From Rhizobium sp. ZPR4 (GTDB taxonomy: Bacteria; Pseudomonadota; Alphaproteobacteria; Rhizobiales; Rhizobiaceae), in the NCBI RefSeq assembly GCF_040215725.1, contig NZ_CP157968.1:1364001-1428000 (forward strand): 64,000 nucleotides of DNA, written 5' to 3'. Shown piece after piece: positions 39,253 to 47,745 of this stretch. Under the pieces are notes generated by a model. It was not told the origin of the DNA, did not search any database, and saw nothing but the letters and a program-made list of their open reading frames with translations. The translations under genes were made by a program, and so were the position numbers. Position 1 is the stretch's first letter, and each line of letters starts with the position of its first letter.

Positions 39253-39822
39253 TTGCCAAACTACGTTCTGCTACCTGAGGCTGCCGCGTTGCTTGCTGGC
39301 GCGAAAAGGGTACTTGTCATCGGCTGCTCCGGTGGCGGTAAGACGACCTATTCACAGAAGATCGCGGCTACATTCGATTTGGAGTTTCAATCGCTCGATC
39401 GAGATGTCCGATGGCTACCGGGTTGGAAAGAGCGCGAAAGGGATGAGCAGCGGTCGATTATCGTCGAGTTGGCGCGACGGGAGAGGTGGGTCATGGATGG
39501 CAGCGGTGCATCCGCTTTGGATCTAAGATTGCCGCGTACCGATCTCATCCTTTGGGTTCGAGTGCCGAGACATGTCGCATTATTTGGTCTGGCTAAGCGG
39601 GTTTCACGGCACTATGGAACAGTTCGACCTGCGATGGCCGAAGGTTGTCCTGAACCGCTGCCAGACAGGGCTTTCTTATCCTATATCTGGAATTTCGAGA
39701 GAAAATACGCGCCTCTGTTCGTTCGAAGTATCGACCTGCATGGACCACAAGTACCTGTCGCCCTTTTGAATTCGCACGGTGAGATGAACCGGCTGCTACG
39801 GCTTGCAGGCAACGGCAGATGA
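39253..39822 (+). CDS. P-loop nucleoside kinase-like protein (topology-modulation/FlaR-like)
   Basis: 189 residues if the TTG at 39253 is used; GGGAGG (39242-39247) is ideally placed for it, whereas the ATG at 39166 adds 29 residues without similarity. Walker A is GCSGGGKTTYS near residue 22. The rest resembles adenylate-kinase-like proteins often called DNA topology modulation protein FlaR: LDRDVRWLPGW, WVMDGSG and a W-x-F-x-R-K-Y motif. The true substrate is unknown. A nucleotidyltransferase follows 108 bases later. Confidence 0.72.
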   Translation: MPNYVLLPEAAALLAGAKRVLVIGCSGGGKTTYSQKIAATFDLEFQSLDRDVRWLPGWKERERDEQRSIIVELARRERWVMDGSGASALDLRLPRTDLILWVRVPRHVALFGLAKRVSRHYGTVRPAMAEGCPEPLPDRAFLSYIWNFERKYAPLFVRSIDLHGPQVPVALLNSHGEMNRLLRLAGNGR

Positions 39823-39930
39823 AGGGCAGCGGTGATGCGCTGACCAAGTCTACAGCTACGGCCGAGAATCGTGCTTGAATGCAGAAGGCAAAGTCATGGC
39901 CGCATGGTCGTTTCCAAGAGGATGGGGGCA

Positions 39931-40509
39931 ATGAGGATGAGCGAACAAGCGGAATTGGAGGATATCGTCTTCAAGAGCCCTTTGCTCATGCCGCTTCTCA
40001 AACGCTGGGATGAGATTGCGCTGCCAGATTGCTGGCTGGTGGCAGGAGCCATTGCCCAAACCGTTTGGAACCACGCCTTCGGATTGCCTTCGTCTCACGG
40101 GATCAATGACCTCGATATCGTTTATTTCGACGCCGATGATTTGTCTGAACAAGCGGAGGCCGACCATGCAACTCGGGTCCGAGAGATGTTTTCCGATTTA
40201 CCGGTCTGGATCGATGTGAAGAACGAAGCCCGTGTGCACTGCTGGTACGAGGCGAAGTTCGGATACCCGATCCCGCCTTACAAATCGACCCTGGATGCCA
40301 TCACCACTTTCCCGACCACGGCAACCGCCGTGGGCTTGCGTCCCAATGGCGAGGGCCTGGAATGCTGCGCCCCATTCGGTCTTTCCGATCTGCTGAATGG
40401 TATCGTGCGCCCCAACAAGAAGCAGATAACCCAGGCGATCTATGAGCAGAAAGTCCATCGCTGGACCGCAGTCTGGCCGAGGCTAACGGTCATGGACTGG
40501 GACGGCTGA
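39931..40509 (+). CDS. Nucleotidyltransferase-like protein (NTP_transf_6 family)
   Basis: 192 residues from ATG 39931 (MRMSEQAELED); upstream in-frame ATGs reach 39871. The family's features are clear: LPDCWLVAGAIAQTVWNHAFG (the G-S equivalent), GINDLDIVYFDADDLS with the catalytic D-x-D, WIDVKNEARVHCWYEAKFG, and FPTTATAVGLR followed by the FGLSDLLNGIVRPNK block. Members are widespread in rhizobia and of unknown function; they may transfer nucleotides to small molecules. Confidence 0.8.
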   Translation: MRMSEQAELEDIVFKSPLLMPLLKRWDEIALPDCWLVAGAIAQTVWNHAFGLPSSHGINDLDIVYFDADDLSEQAEADHATRVREMFSDLPVWIDVKNEARVHCWYEAKFGYPIPPYKSTLDAITTFPTTATAVGLRPNGEGLECCAPFGLSDLLNGIVRPNKKQITQAIYEQKVHRWTAVWPRLTVMDWDG

Positions 40510-40546
40510 AGAATTTCGAGGCACAGCCGCGCGATTCCATGAGATG

Positions 40547-41464
40547 TCAGATCGCGTCGAATATGGCGGCTGCTACGATGACTTCCGTACCCGCGAGGCC
40601 GACCGAACAGAAGAGCGTGATGTCGAGGGGCGACGTTCTGCCGGAGGCATGACCGGCAATTATGGCCGCAAGATCGAGCATTCGCTCTTCGTGCATGGTC
40701 CCGGAAAGGAAAAATGGCGATGCATAAGCGCGTGTTTGCTCGGGAGAATCCGTGGCGATGATGCTGGCCATGTCCGCGACATCCAGGCCGAGTTCATGCC
40801 CCTTGAGCGTCTTCGGGCCGATCGTATTGATATGGACGCCGGCTCTTAATTCCGAAGCTTCGATCACCGGCATGTCGCTGCTTGTTGCGCATAACACGAT
40901 ATCAGCATCGGCCACGGCTTTTGCGGCGCTCGTGACCGGTTCAACGGCAATGCCGAGTTGTAATTGCATCTCTTCAGCAAAGGCGGCGCAGTTTCTCGAG
41001 TTTCGGCTGAAGACCCGGGCGGAGCTTATGTTGCGAACCGCGGCCGCGGCAATGAGCTGCGTTCGTGCCTGCGCGCCACTGCCAACGATGCCGACCGTGC
41101 GGGCGGTCGGAGCGCTGAGGTGACGGATGGCCACGCCTCCGATTGCCCCCGTCCTGATCTGGCCGAGCCGTTCGCCCAATATGATGCCCTGCGGCTCCGC
41201 AGTGTCAGCACGCCAAACGGCGACGACCTGTGAATGCTGCCCGCCAGCAAAGGTTTCGTAGGCACGAAAGCCGGCAAGCGGTCGCTCGCCATCGATACCG
41301 CCGACCGTAAACACGACGTCTCCACGCTTGGGAAAGGAGACGTGATGCCGGGGTGGCGATACCAACTCGCCCGCCGCCTTGGCCCGGAAGGCTGTTTCCA
41401 AGGCATTGATTGCTCCACGCATGATATCGACAGGGGATAAATCCTCGTCTTTCAATATCTTCAT
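40547..41464 (-). CDS. Ornithine cyclodeaminase/mu-crystallin family protein
   Basis: 305 residues from ATG 41464, with GGAGGT upstream. The Rossmann motif VGIVGSGAQARTQLIAAAA is in the centre; HHVSFPKRGD, GFRAYETF and GERLGQIRTGAIGGVAIRHL match the family. Members convert ornithine to proline, or work as lysine cyclodeaminases, alanine dehydrogenases or opine-type dehydrogenases. It lies 155 bases downstream of an argG paralogue, which makes an arginine/ornithine substrate plausible but not proven. Confidence 0.82.
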   Translation of the reverse strand: MKILKDEDLSPVDIMRGAINALETAFRAKAAGELVSPPRHHVSFPKRGDVVFTVGGIDGERPLAGFRAYETFAGGQHSQVVAVWRADTAEPQGIILGERLGQIRTGAIGGVAIRHLSAPTARTVGIVGSGAQARTQLIAAAAVRNISSARVFSRNSRNCAAFAEEMQLQLGIAVEPVTSAAKAVADADIVLCATSSDMPVIEASELRAGVHINTIGPKTLKGHELGLDVADMASIIATDSPEQTRAYASPFFLSGTMHEERMLDLAAIIAGHASGRTSPLDITLFCSVGLAGTEVIVAAAIFDAI

Positions 41465-41619
41465 TGCTAGTCGACCTCCGTGTGTCCGGCCACTCTGCAA
41501 CCTCAAGCGCACTTTAGGTCAATAGCGGCCGGCAACAGCAGGTCTGAAAACGATAGACGCAGGGTGTCCGTTGGGCATGAATTATGCTGCTGGACCTATC
41601 TGCGTCTTCACAGCCGCTC

Positions 41620-42846
41620 TCATGATACGGCTATTCTGGCGTTTCGCATTGCCCAGCTCTTCAAGCGCAGGCCATTGAGTTTGATGAAGCCCTCGGCGTC
41701 GTGGTGATCGTATGCTCCTGAGCTTTCCTCGAAGGTAACGAGATCGGTCGAGTAGAGCGAGGCAGGCGAGATGCGGGCGATCACACTGGCCGAACCCTTG
41801 TAGAGCCTCAGCGTTACTTCGCCGCTGACATGCGTTTGACTCCGATCGATCAGTGCCTGCAGCATTTCCCGCTCGGGCGAGTACCAAAATCCGTTATAGA
41901 TGAGCGCAGCGTAGCGCGGCATCATCTCATCCTTTAAATGTGCCGCGGCGCGGTCGAGCGTGATGGATTCGATCCCGCGATGAGCGGCGAGCAGGATCGT
42001 GCCGCCGGGAGTTTCGTAAACGCCGCGCGATTTCATCCCGACGAAGCGGTTTTCGACAAGGTCGATCCTCCCGATCCCATGCCTGCCGCCCAATTCGTTG
42101 AGCTTCGTCAGCAGCGCCGCAGGTGCCATTGCTTCGCCATTCAGGAAAACCGCATCGCCCTTTTCAAAGCCGATGATGACGATCTCCGGCTCGTCGGGTG
42201 CGTCCAGCGGATCGACGGTGCGTTGATAGATATAGGATGGTGCGACTTCGGCGGGGTCTTCCAGGACCTTACCCTCGGTGGATGTGTGTAGGAGATTTGC
42301 ATCGGTCGAAAAGGGGGCCTCGCCACGCTTATCCTTCGGCACGGGAATTTGATGCGCTTCGGCGTATTGGATCAGCTGAGTGCGAGATTGGATTGCCCAC
42401 TCGCGCCATGGCGCGATGATCTTGATCGATGGATCGAGGGCATTGGCCGCCAGTTCGAAACGCACCTGGTCATTGCCCTTGCCCGTGGAGCCGTGGGCAA
42501 TGGCATCGGCACCCACTTCCCGTGCGATATTGATGAGATGCTTGGCGATGAGCGGACGGGCGATGGAGGAGCCAAGAAGATATTGCCCCTCATATAGCGC
42601 GTTTGCCCGAAACATCGGGAAGACGAAATCCCGAACGAATTCCTCGCGGACATCCTCGATGCGAATATCTGTGATGCCCAATTGCTCGGCTTTTCGGCGG
42701 GCGGGCTCAAGCTCCTCGCCTTGGCCAAGGTCGGCAGTAAAGGTCACGACTTCGCAGCCGTGGGTTTGCTGCAGCCATTTCAGGATGATGGATGTGTCCA
42801 GGCCTCCGGAATAGGCGAGCACGACTTTCTTGAGCTTTTTCGACAT
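41620..42846 (-). CDS. argG: Argininosuccinate synthase
   Basis: 408 residues from ATG 42846 with GGAG upstream; the frame extends to 42939 but the family begins at [17 protein letters not shown]-binding PP-loop [46 protein letters not shown] and [12 protein letters not shown] are all diagnostic. It joins citrulline and aspartate. Rhizobia normally carry argG on the chromosome, so a copy beside an ornithine-cyclodeaminase-like gene and a divergent Lrp regulator may be a dedicated paralogue. Confidence 0.93.
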   Translation of the reverse strand: MSKKLKKVVLAYSGGLDTSIILKWLQQTHGCEVVTFTADLGQGEELEPARRKAEQLGITDIRIEDVREEFVRDFVFPMFRANALYEGQYLLGSSIARPLIAKHLINIAREVGADAIAHGSTGKGNDQVRFELAANALDPSIKIIAPWREWAIQSRTQLIQYAEAHQIPVPKDKRGEAPFSTDANLLHTSTEGKVLEDPAEVAPSYIYQRTVDPLDAPDEPEIVIIGFEKGDAVFLNGEAMAPAALLTKLNELGGRHGIGRIDLVENRFVGMKSRGVYETPGGTILLAAHRGIESITLDRAAAHLKDEMMPRYAALIYNGFWYSPEREMLQALIDRSQTHVSGEVTLRLYKGSASVIARISPASLYSTDLVTFEESSGAYDHHDAEGFIKLNGLRLKSWAMRNARIAVS

Positions 42847-42973
42847 CAGCTTTCGTCTCCATGTTGATGCATGAAACGATAGGCCAATCCCTGCGCAATG
42901 AGCTTGCAAAGAGTTCAAGGATACGACAGAATTTGGCACATTATACTACTTTATTGATAATCGGAGCTATATT

Positions 42974-43444
42974 GTGTCGCCGACTTTGGATGAGATCGAC
43001 CGGCGTATCCTCAAGGTGCTGCAGCGTGATGGACGCATTTCCAATGTGGATCTCGCTAGGGAAGTGGGGTTGTCGCCATCACCCTGTCTTCGCCGCGTGC
43101 GATTGCTGGAAGATGCAGGCATTATCGATCGCTACGTTGCCGTTCTGGATCCGGCAAAGGTGGGGGCAGGCCTCACCGTGTTTGCCCGCGTCTGGTTTAA
43201 GACACAGGATGCGCAAGTCACCCTGCAATTCGCGGAAGCGGTTAGGCGGTTTCCCGAAGTCATGGAATGTTATCTGACCACTGGCGAGTGCGACGCTATC
43301 CTGCGCATCGTCACGGCTGATCTGCACAGCTATTGGCGGTTTCAGGCCGACCATTTGACTCGCATTCCGAGCGTATTGAACGTCAAGACCGATGTGCCGA
43401 TGGAAACATTGAAGCGAAGCTTCGAGTTACCTCTGGCCTCTTAG
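42974..43444 (+). CDS. Lrp/AsnC-family regulator, probable controller of argG-ocd pair
   Basis: 156 residues starting with GTG 42974; GGAG lies 7 bases upstream. The HTH reads LDEIDRRILKVLQRDGRISNVDLAREVGLSPSPCLRRVRLLEDAGII. The RAM domain follows with VMECYLTTGECDAILRIV. It is divergent from argG across a 127-base AT-rich gap, so it likely senses an amino acid and controls that gene. Confidence 0.87.
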   Translation: MSPTLDEIDRRILKVLQRDGRISNVDLAREVGLSPSPCLRRVRLLEDAGIIDRYVAVLDPAKVGAGLTVFARVWFKTQDAQVTLQFAEAVRRFPEVMECYLTTGECDAILRIVTADLHSYWRFQADHLTRIPSVLNVKTDVPMETLKRSFELPLAS

Positions 43445-43573
43445 TATTGGAGCCAGCCGTCGGCTAATTATGGCGGCAGTGAAGCGTCGTTCAGCTTACG
43501 GAGCCGACTTCTATTTGCTCGGACCTCGGCGGGCATATGGGACCAGCAAGACAATCGATGTTTGGAGAGCAAG

Positions 43574-44323
43574 ATGAGCATATTCGAAACGGCAACGCGG
43601 GCGACCAGCTCGGTTCTTGCAAGCCGCTTTCCGGGCTATTCCTATGCCTTTGCGTCAGGGTCGATCATACGAGGCGAGGGAAGAAAGGGCTCTGACATCG
43701 ATCTGGTCGTGGTCTTTGATCGGCTCGAAACCGCTTGGCGCGAAACCTTTATCGAGGGCGACTTTCCATTCGAAGTGTTTGTCCATGACTCCGAGACGCT
43801 CAGCTGGTTCTTTGAGAGCGATATTGCGCGCGGCTATCCCGTCATCATTCATATGGTTGCGACAGGCCAGATCCTCGGGCCAGATCTAGACAAGGGACAG
43901 GTCTGGAAGGACTATGCCGCCAGCATTCTCCACGCCAGCCCGCCCGAGTTGGTAGGCGAGAAGCTGAATGCTTTGAAATATCAGATCACCGATCTTCTCG
44001 ATGACCTGCGTGGGGAGCCGGCGGCTCCAGAGGCATGCGCGATTGCCACGCAACTTTATCAGCCTTTGGCCGACCTTATGCTGCTTGGACGAGGAAGATG
44101 GTCGGGCAAGGGCAAATGGATTCCCCGCCTGCTTCGAGAGGTGGATCTGAAACTGGCCGATAGCTTCGATGGCGCGTTCAAGCGAGCCTCGGTCGGAGAG
44201 GTTGAGGCACTGTGCAACCTGACGCATAGCGAACTGGACCGGCATGGTGGACCGTTTTTCGCAGGTGACAAGCGCATGGCATCGCAACAGGCGAGACGAA
44301 AGAGCCTTGTGGAGCTGGGTTGA
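43574..44323 (+). CDS. Minimal nucleotidyltransferase-domain protein
   Basis: 249 residues from ATG 43574 with GGAG 7 bases upstream (an earlier TTG at 43562 is possible). Residues about 20-75 carry the polymerase-beta-type motif A-S-G-S-x2-R-G-x4-G-S-D-I-D-L-V-V-V and a third acidic residue in FEVFVHD. The helical C-terminal half (about 120-240) resembles the HEPN-like or aminoglycoside nucleotidyltransferase partner region. The substrate is unknown; an antibiotic or small molecule is possible, but it is not close to a named resistance enzyme. Confidence 0.7.
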   Translation: MSIFETATRATSSVLASRFPGYSYAFASGSIIRGEGRKGSDIDLVVVFDRLETAWRETFIEGDFPFEVFVHDSETLSWFFESDIARGYPVIIHMVATGQILGPDLDKGQVWKDYAASILHASPPELVGEKLNALKYQITDLLDDLRGEPAAPEACAIATQLYQPLADLMLLGRGRWSGKGKWIPRLLREVDLKLADSFDGAFKRASVGEVEALCNLTHSELDRHGGPFFAGDKRMASQQARRKSLVELG

Positions 44324-44451
44324 TTGTTGTGTGCCGATCGAAAAATTTTAAGCTTGAAATTCTTCATCGCAACGCTAACACATTCCTGTCGGGTCGCTGC
44401 AGATTTTCAGCAGGATAGACGCGAGGTGAACTCAGGGAGGAGGAAGCCGCC

Positions 44452-45543
44452 ATGAAGACGCATCCGCTGAAGGGGCCGAACCGGCTGAAGCTCGGTGTTT
44501 TCTCGACCAATGCGGATGGCGGCCTTGCCATTACCGATGTGCCGGAGCGCTGGGCGGCAGGCTGGCAGGATAATCTGACCGCGGCACAAATCGCTGACCG
44601 GGCGGGGCTCGAATTCTTTCTGCCGATTGCGCGCTGGCGCGGTTTCGGCGGCAAGAACCGCGTGCGCGAATGGTCGTTCGAGACCTTCACCTGGGCGGCC
44701 GCGCTTTCCGCCGCGACCGATCGCATCGGACTGTTCATGACCGTGCATGTGCCGCTCGTCCATCCGCTATATGCCGCCAAGTCGCTCGCAACGGTCGACC
44801 ATATCAGTCAGGGGCGGGCAGGACTGAACATCGTCTGCGGCTGGAATCCAAAGGAATTCGGCATGTTCGGTGTACCGTTGGTCGAAAAGGGCTACGACCA
44901 GGCAGCCGAATGGCTCGAAATCGTCGAGAGGCTCTATGCGTCCGATGAGCCGATCGACTATGTGGGCAGCTACTATAATCTGAAAGAAGCCGTCAGCCGT
45001 CCCGCAAGCCTGCAGGCACCACGGCCGGTAACGATGAATGCGGCTTTCGGCGGCCCCGGCCGAGACTTCGCCGCCGCGCATTGCGATTATCTCTTCACCA
45101 CCTTTACCGAAATCGATGGAGCCGGAAAACACGTGGCCGACATCGCCAGGCGGGCGGAAGGCGCGGGCAGGCAGGTCGGCGTCTACACGGTTTGTCATGT
45201 CGTGTGCCGCGAGACCCAGGCCGAGGCGGAGGATTATTATACCCGCTATGCCGTCACCATGGCCGATCACGCCGCTGTCGATCAGCACATGGCTGGCAAG
45301 AAGGAGTTCTCGCAATCCCATGATCGTGACGCCTATGACCGCTACCGCCAGCGTTTTGCCGGTGGAGCAGGCAGCTATCCGCTGGTTGGCACGCCGCAGC
45401 GCATCGCCGAAGAGATGATCGCCATCGCCGAGCAAGGCTATGCCGGCATCGCCCTGTCCTTCGTCAACTATACGCAGGAACTGCCCTATTTCTGCGATCG
45501 GGTGCTTCCGATTCTGAAGAAGGCTGGGCTCCGGGTGGAGTGA
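44452..45543 (+). CDS. LLM flavin monooxygenase, RutA/dimethylsulfone monooxygenase-like
   Basis: 363 residues. It has LKLGVFSTNADGGLAITDVPERW, ARWRGFGGKNRVREWSFETFTWAAALSA, TVDHISQGRAGLNIVCGWNPKEFGMFG and VTMNAAFGGPGRDFAA, the layout shared by pyrimidine oxygenase RutA and dimethylsulfone monooxygenase SfnG. No rut genes are nearby. A sulfone or sulfonate substrate would suit the rest of the window, but this is inference. GGAGGAGG sits before ATG 44452. Confidence 0.8.
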   Translation: MKTHPLKGPNRLKLGVFSTNADGGLAITDVPERWAAGWQDNLTAAQIADRAGLEFFLPIARWRGFGGKNRVREWSFETFTWAAALSAATDRIGLFMTVHVPLVHPLYAAKSLATVDHISQGRAGLNIVCGWNPKEFGMFGVPLVEKGYDQAAEWLEIVERLYASDEPIDYVGSYYNLKEAVSRPASLQAPRPVTMNAAFGGPGRDFAAAHCDYLFTTFTEIDGAGKHVADIARRAEGAGRQVGVYTVCHVVCRETQAEAEDYYTRYAVTMADHAAVDQHMAGKKEFSQSHDRDAYDRYRQRFAGGAGSYPLVGTPQRIAEEMIAIAEQGYAGIALSFVNYTQELPYFCDRVLPILKKAGLRVE

Positions 45544-45960
45544 ACACCGCTTCGATGCTTCGCGGCGGCGCCGCTCGCGGGAATGTGATCATCCCTCGAT
45601 GGCGACATAGCTGTCCGGCCAAGGTCGGTTTTTCAGGCTACTCGCGGCGATGTCGCTTTCATGCCGCGGCGTCGCAGGTGCGACATGTGTGCAACGCAGC
45701 AAAAAACGTGAGGTCAAGGGGTTTACAAGCGTGGCCCCGGATGGGATTCTTTTGGACGAAGGGCGCTGCTTGATTTGAAGCGGCACCATTCCCTTCAACC
45801 GGATGCTGTAAATCCTGGCTCCGATGCGCCGCAATTTTGCTGGTGCTTAACCGAACAAAATCAATCCGAAGCCAGAATGCGGCGTTCTTCCGTTTCTGGC
45901 TGTTGTCTTGGTGCGCCCCGAACATCTGAGGTCGGGGTATAGGGAAATGCGAGCTTTAAC
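45544..45960. other. 417-base non-coding gap
   Basis: No open frame here has codon usage or similarity suggesting a gene. It should hold the promoter of the secreted-protein gene that starts at 45961. No clear operator, RNA or terminator was recognised. Confidence 0.4.
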
Positions 45961-46623
45961 ATGGGCTTCAAGTCAAAACGCGTCCTTCGCGGCGTTCTTG
46001 GTCTTCTTGCGAGTGTCAGCTTGCCACAGGTTACCAAAGCCAGCGATCTGATGATCTGGTCGCCGGTCAAATTGGCGCCGCGAACATATAAGACGACGCT
46101 CGGTTTTCGACTGCCAATGGCTTGGGAAGTCAGTGCAGGCATGGATCTGGGCCTGGGTGGAGCGGCCAGTGGCGCGATCTTGCGCAGCAGCAGCCTGGCA
46201 ACGCTCTGGGGCACCGCAATCGACGATCACAAGCGTTTTTCGACGGTCTGGCGTCGCGAAGTCGCCTTGAGGGTGGACACTCTCAACAGCACGGGAACGC
46301 TTTGCCTCGAGCGCTCGCGGAGCTGGACGGTGTCGGAAAATCTGGACATGCGTACCTCGAGGTCGCTGAACGTCAACTATGCGGGATCGCGGAATGCGGC
46401 AAACTCCATTACCGCGACGCAGGCCGTTACGCTTGCTGTTCCCTGGACGGGAACCTCCATATCCGCGATCGGCAATCTGAAGGACGTGGGCAGCGCCTTT
46501 TCCAGCACGGTCTCGTTTCAGCAGCCATTGGCGCCGAACCTCAATTTCTCCGCTTCCTTTGCCGACCCGCAGACGCTGACGCCAGCCGGCAATGTGCGCG
46601 TGGACTACCGCATCAAATGGTAG
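45961..46623 (+). CDS. Exported beta-rich protein of unknown function
   Basis: 220 residues with a signal peptide (about 1-27, ending VTKAS). The mature part is rich in Ser/Thr/Asn and alternating hydrophobic residues (for example LGFRLPMAWEVSAGMDLGLGG and FSTVWRREVALRVDT) and ends in ...VRVDYRIKW, an aromatic-ended strand. This suggests a beta-barrel or beta-sandwich outer-membrane or periplasmic protein. I do not recognise a family. It stands alone between a monooxygenase and an MscS channel gene. Confidence 0.6.
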   Translation: MGFKSKRVLRGVLGLLASVSLPQVTKASDLMIWSPVKLAPRTYKTTLGFRLPMAWEVSAGMDLGLGGAASGAILRSSSLATLWGTAIDDHKRFSTVWRREVALRVDTLNSTGTLCLERSRSWTVSENLDMRTSRSLNVNYAGSRNAANSITATQAVTLAVPWTGTSISAIGNLKDVGSAFSSTVSFQQPLAPNLNFSASFADPQTLTPAGNVRVDYRIKW

Positions 46624-46785
46624 ATTGCTAAGTTGGCCTTTTGCATATCGAAGCGGGGAACAAATGCTCCTGATGGAAGTTTAGAACGGGCAGGACATCG
46701 ATCCTGTTCGAGGTGTCATGACCTCGCGAAGCCTGCCGCTGGTTCAACTCCCTGCCGGCGGCAGGCTTAGCGTTCGATCGAGAGT

Positions 46786-47625
46786 TCAGTCGGCTGCTCC
46801 TATCGCTTCCGAAGGCGATTTGATCGTTATGTCGGGCTCGGCAAGCTTGGCCTTCAGCTTCAACACGACATCGTGCCGGACATCCGACCAGGATGAGGTG
46901 ACCGCCCAATATTCGATGTTGAGCACGGCTTGGTCGACGGCCAATTCGTCGAGAAAAACCTTAGGCGCGGGCACGGTCTTGATGCGCTGATCCGCTTTCA
47001 AGATGTCGAGGATTGTTTTGCGGGCGAGATCGATGTCGACCTTTTCACCCAAGGCGACGGACAATTGCTGGCGGCGATCCGGTTCGCGGCTGTGGTTGAT
47101 GATAGGCGTATTCCAGAGCGTCGAATTCGGCGCCATCAGATAGAGGCCGTCCGCCGTTTTCATCTCCGTGGCAAAGAGCCCTATCTCCTTGATGTAGCCT
47201 TTGACATTCGCCGTCTCGATATATTCGCCGACCCGGAATGGCCGCAGGATCAGCAGCATGATGCCGGCGGCGATGTTTTGAAGCGTACCTTGCAGGGCCA
47301 GGCCGACCGCCAGGCCGGCAGCACCGAGAGCAGCGATGATGGAGGCTGTTTGAACACCGAATTGACCAAGCACGGTGATGAAGACGAGGATCAGCAAGCT
47401 GTAGTGCAGGACGTTCTGGAAGAAACTTGCGAGCGTTTCGTCTATGCCGCGAATGCGCGAGATGACGCGGTAGGCCGAGCGGCTGATAACACCCGCAAGA
47501 AGCCAGCCGCCGATCAGGAGAATGATCGCGCCGAGAAGCGAGAAGCCATATTGAACCGCGAGCGCCGAGGCCTGGTCGAGTGCAGTCCGGGTGGCGACGA
47601 CGATATTGGTCGTTTGATCTTCCAT
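46786..47625 (-). CDS. mscS: Small-conductance mechanosensitive channel (MscS family)
   Basis: 279 residues from ATG 47625 with TGGAG upstream. Three membrane helices (about 22-47, 63-85, 88-120) precede the beta domain. The pore helix TM3 reads ASIIAALGAAGLAVGLALQG, followed by NIAAGIMLLILRPFRVGEYIE, both diagnostic. It releases solutes on osmotic downshock. Monocistronic. Confidence 0.92.
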   Translation of the reverse strand: MEDQTTNIVVATRTALDQASALAVQYGFSLLGAIILLIGGWLLAGVISRSAYRVISRIRGIDETLASFFQNVLHYSLLILVFITVLGQFGVQTASIIAALGAAGLAVGLALQGTLQNIAAGIMLLILRPFRVGEYIETANVKGYIKEIGLFATEMKTADGLYLMAPNSTLWNTPIINHSREPDRRQQLSVALGEKVDIDLARKTILDILKADQRIKTVPAPKVFLDELAVDQAVLNIEYWAVTSSWSDVRHDVVLKLKAKLAEPDITIKSPSEAIGAAD

Positions 47626-47745
47626 GTCAAAACTCCATCTTTCCCAGAGAGCCAAATGAGAAGTCGCGTTTTTTGTTCCCGACTATCGGGTGCATGAAAC
47701 TCAACCGTTTCAATGGATTGTGCAGGTCGGTTTCTACGCCGGGCG

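Noticed and set aside
42933..42961. TTGGCA-17-GATAAT promoter for the Lrp gene
   Set aside because: Transcription would begin about 42968, downstream of the apparent ribosome site at 42963-42966, so the match is inconsistent unless the message is leaderless.
43574..44323. Aminoglycoside nucleotidyltransferase resistance gene
   Set aside because: It has the general nucleotidyltransferase motif, but no close resemblance to AadA, AadB or other named resistance enzymes.
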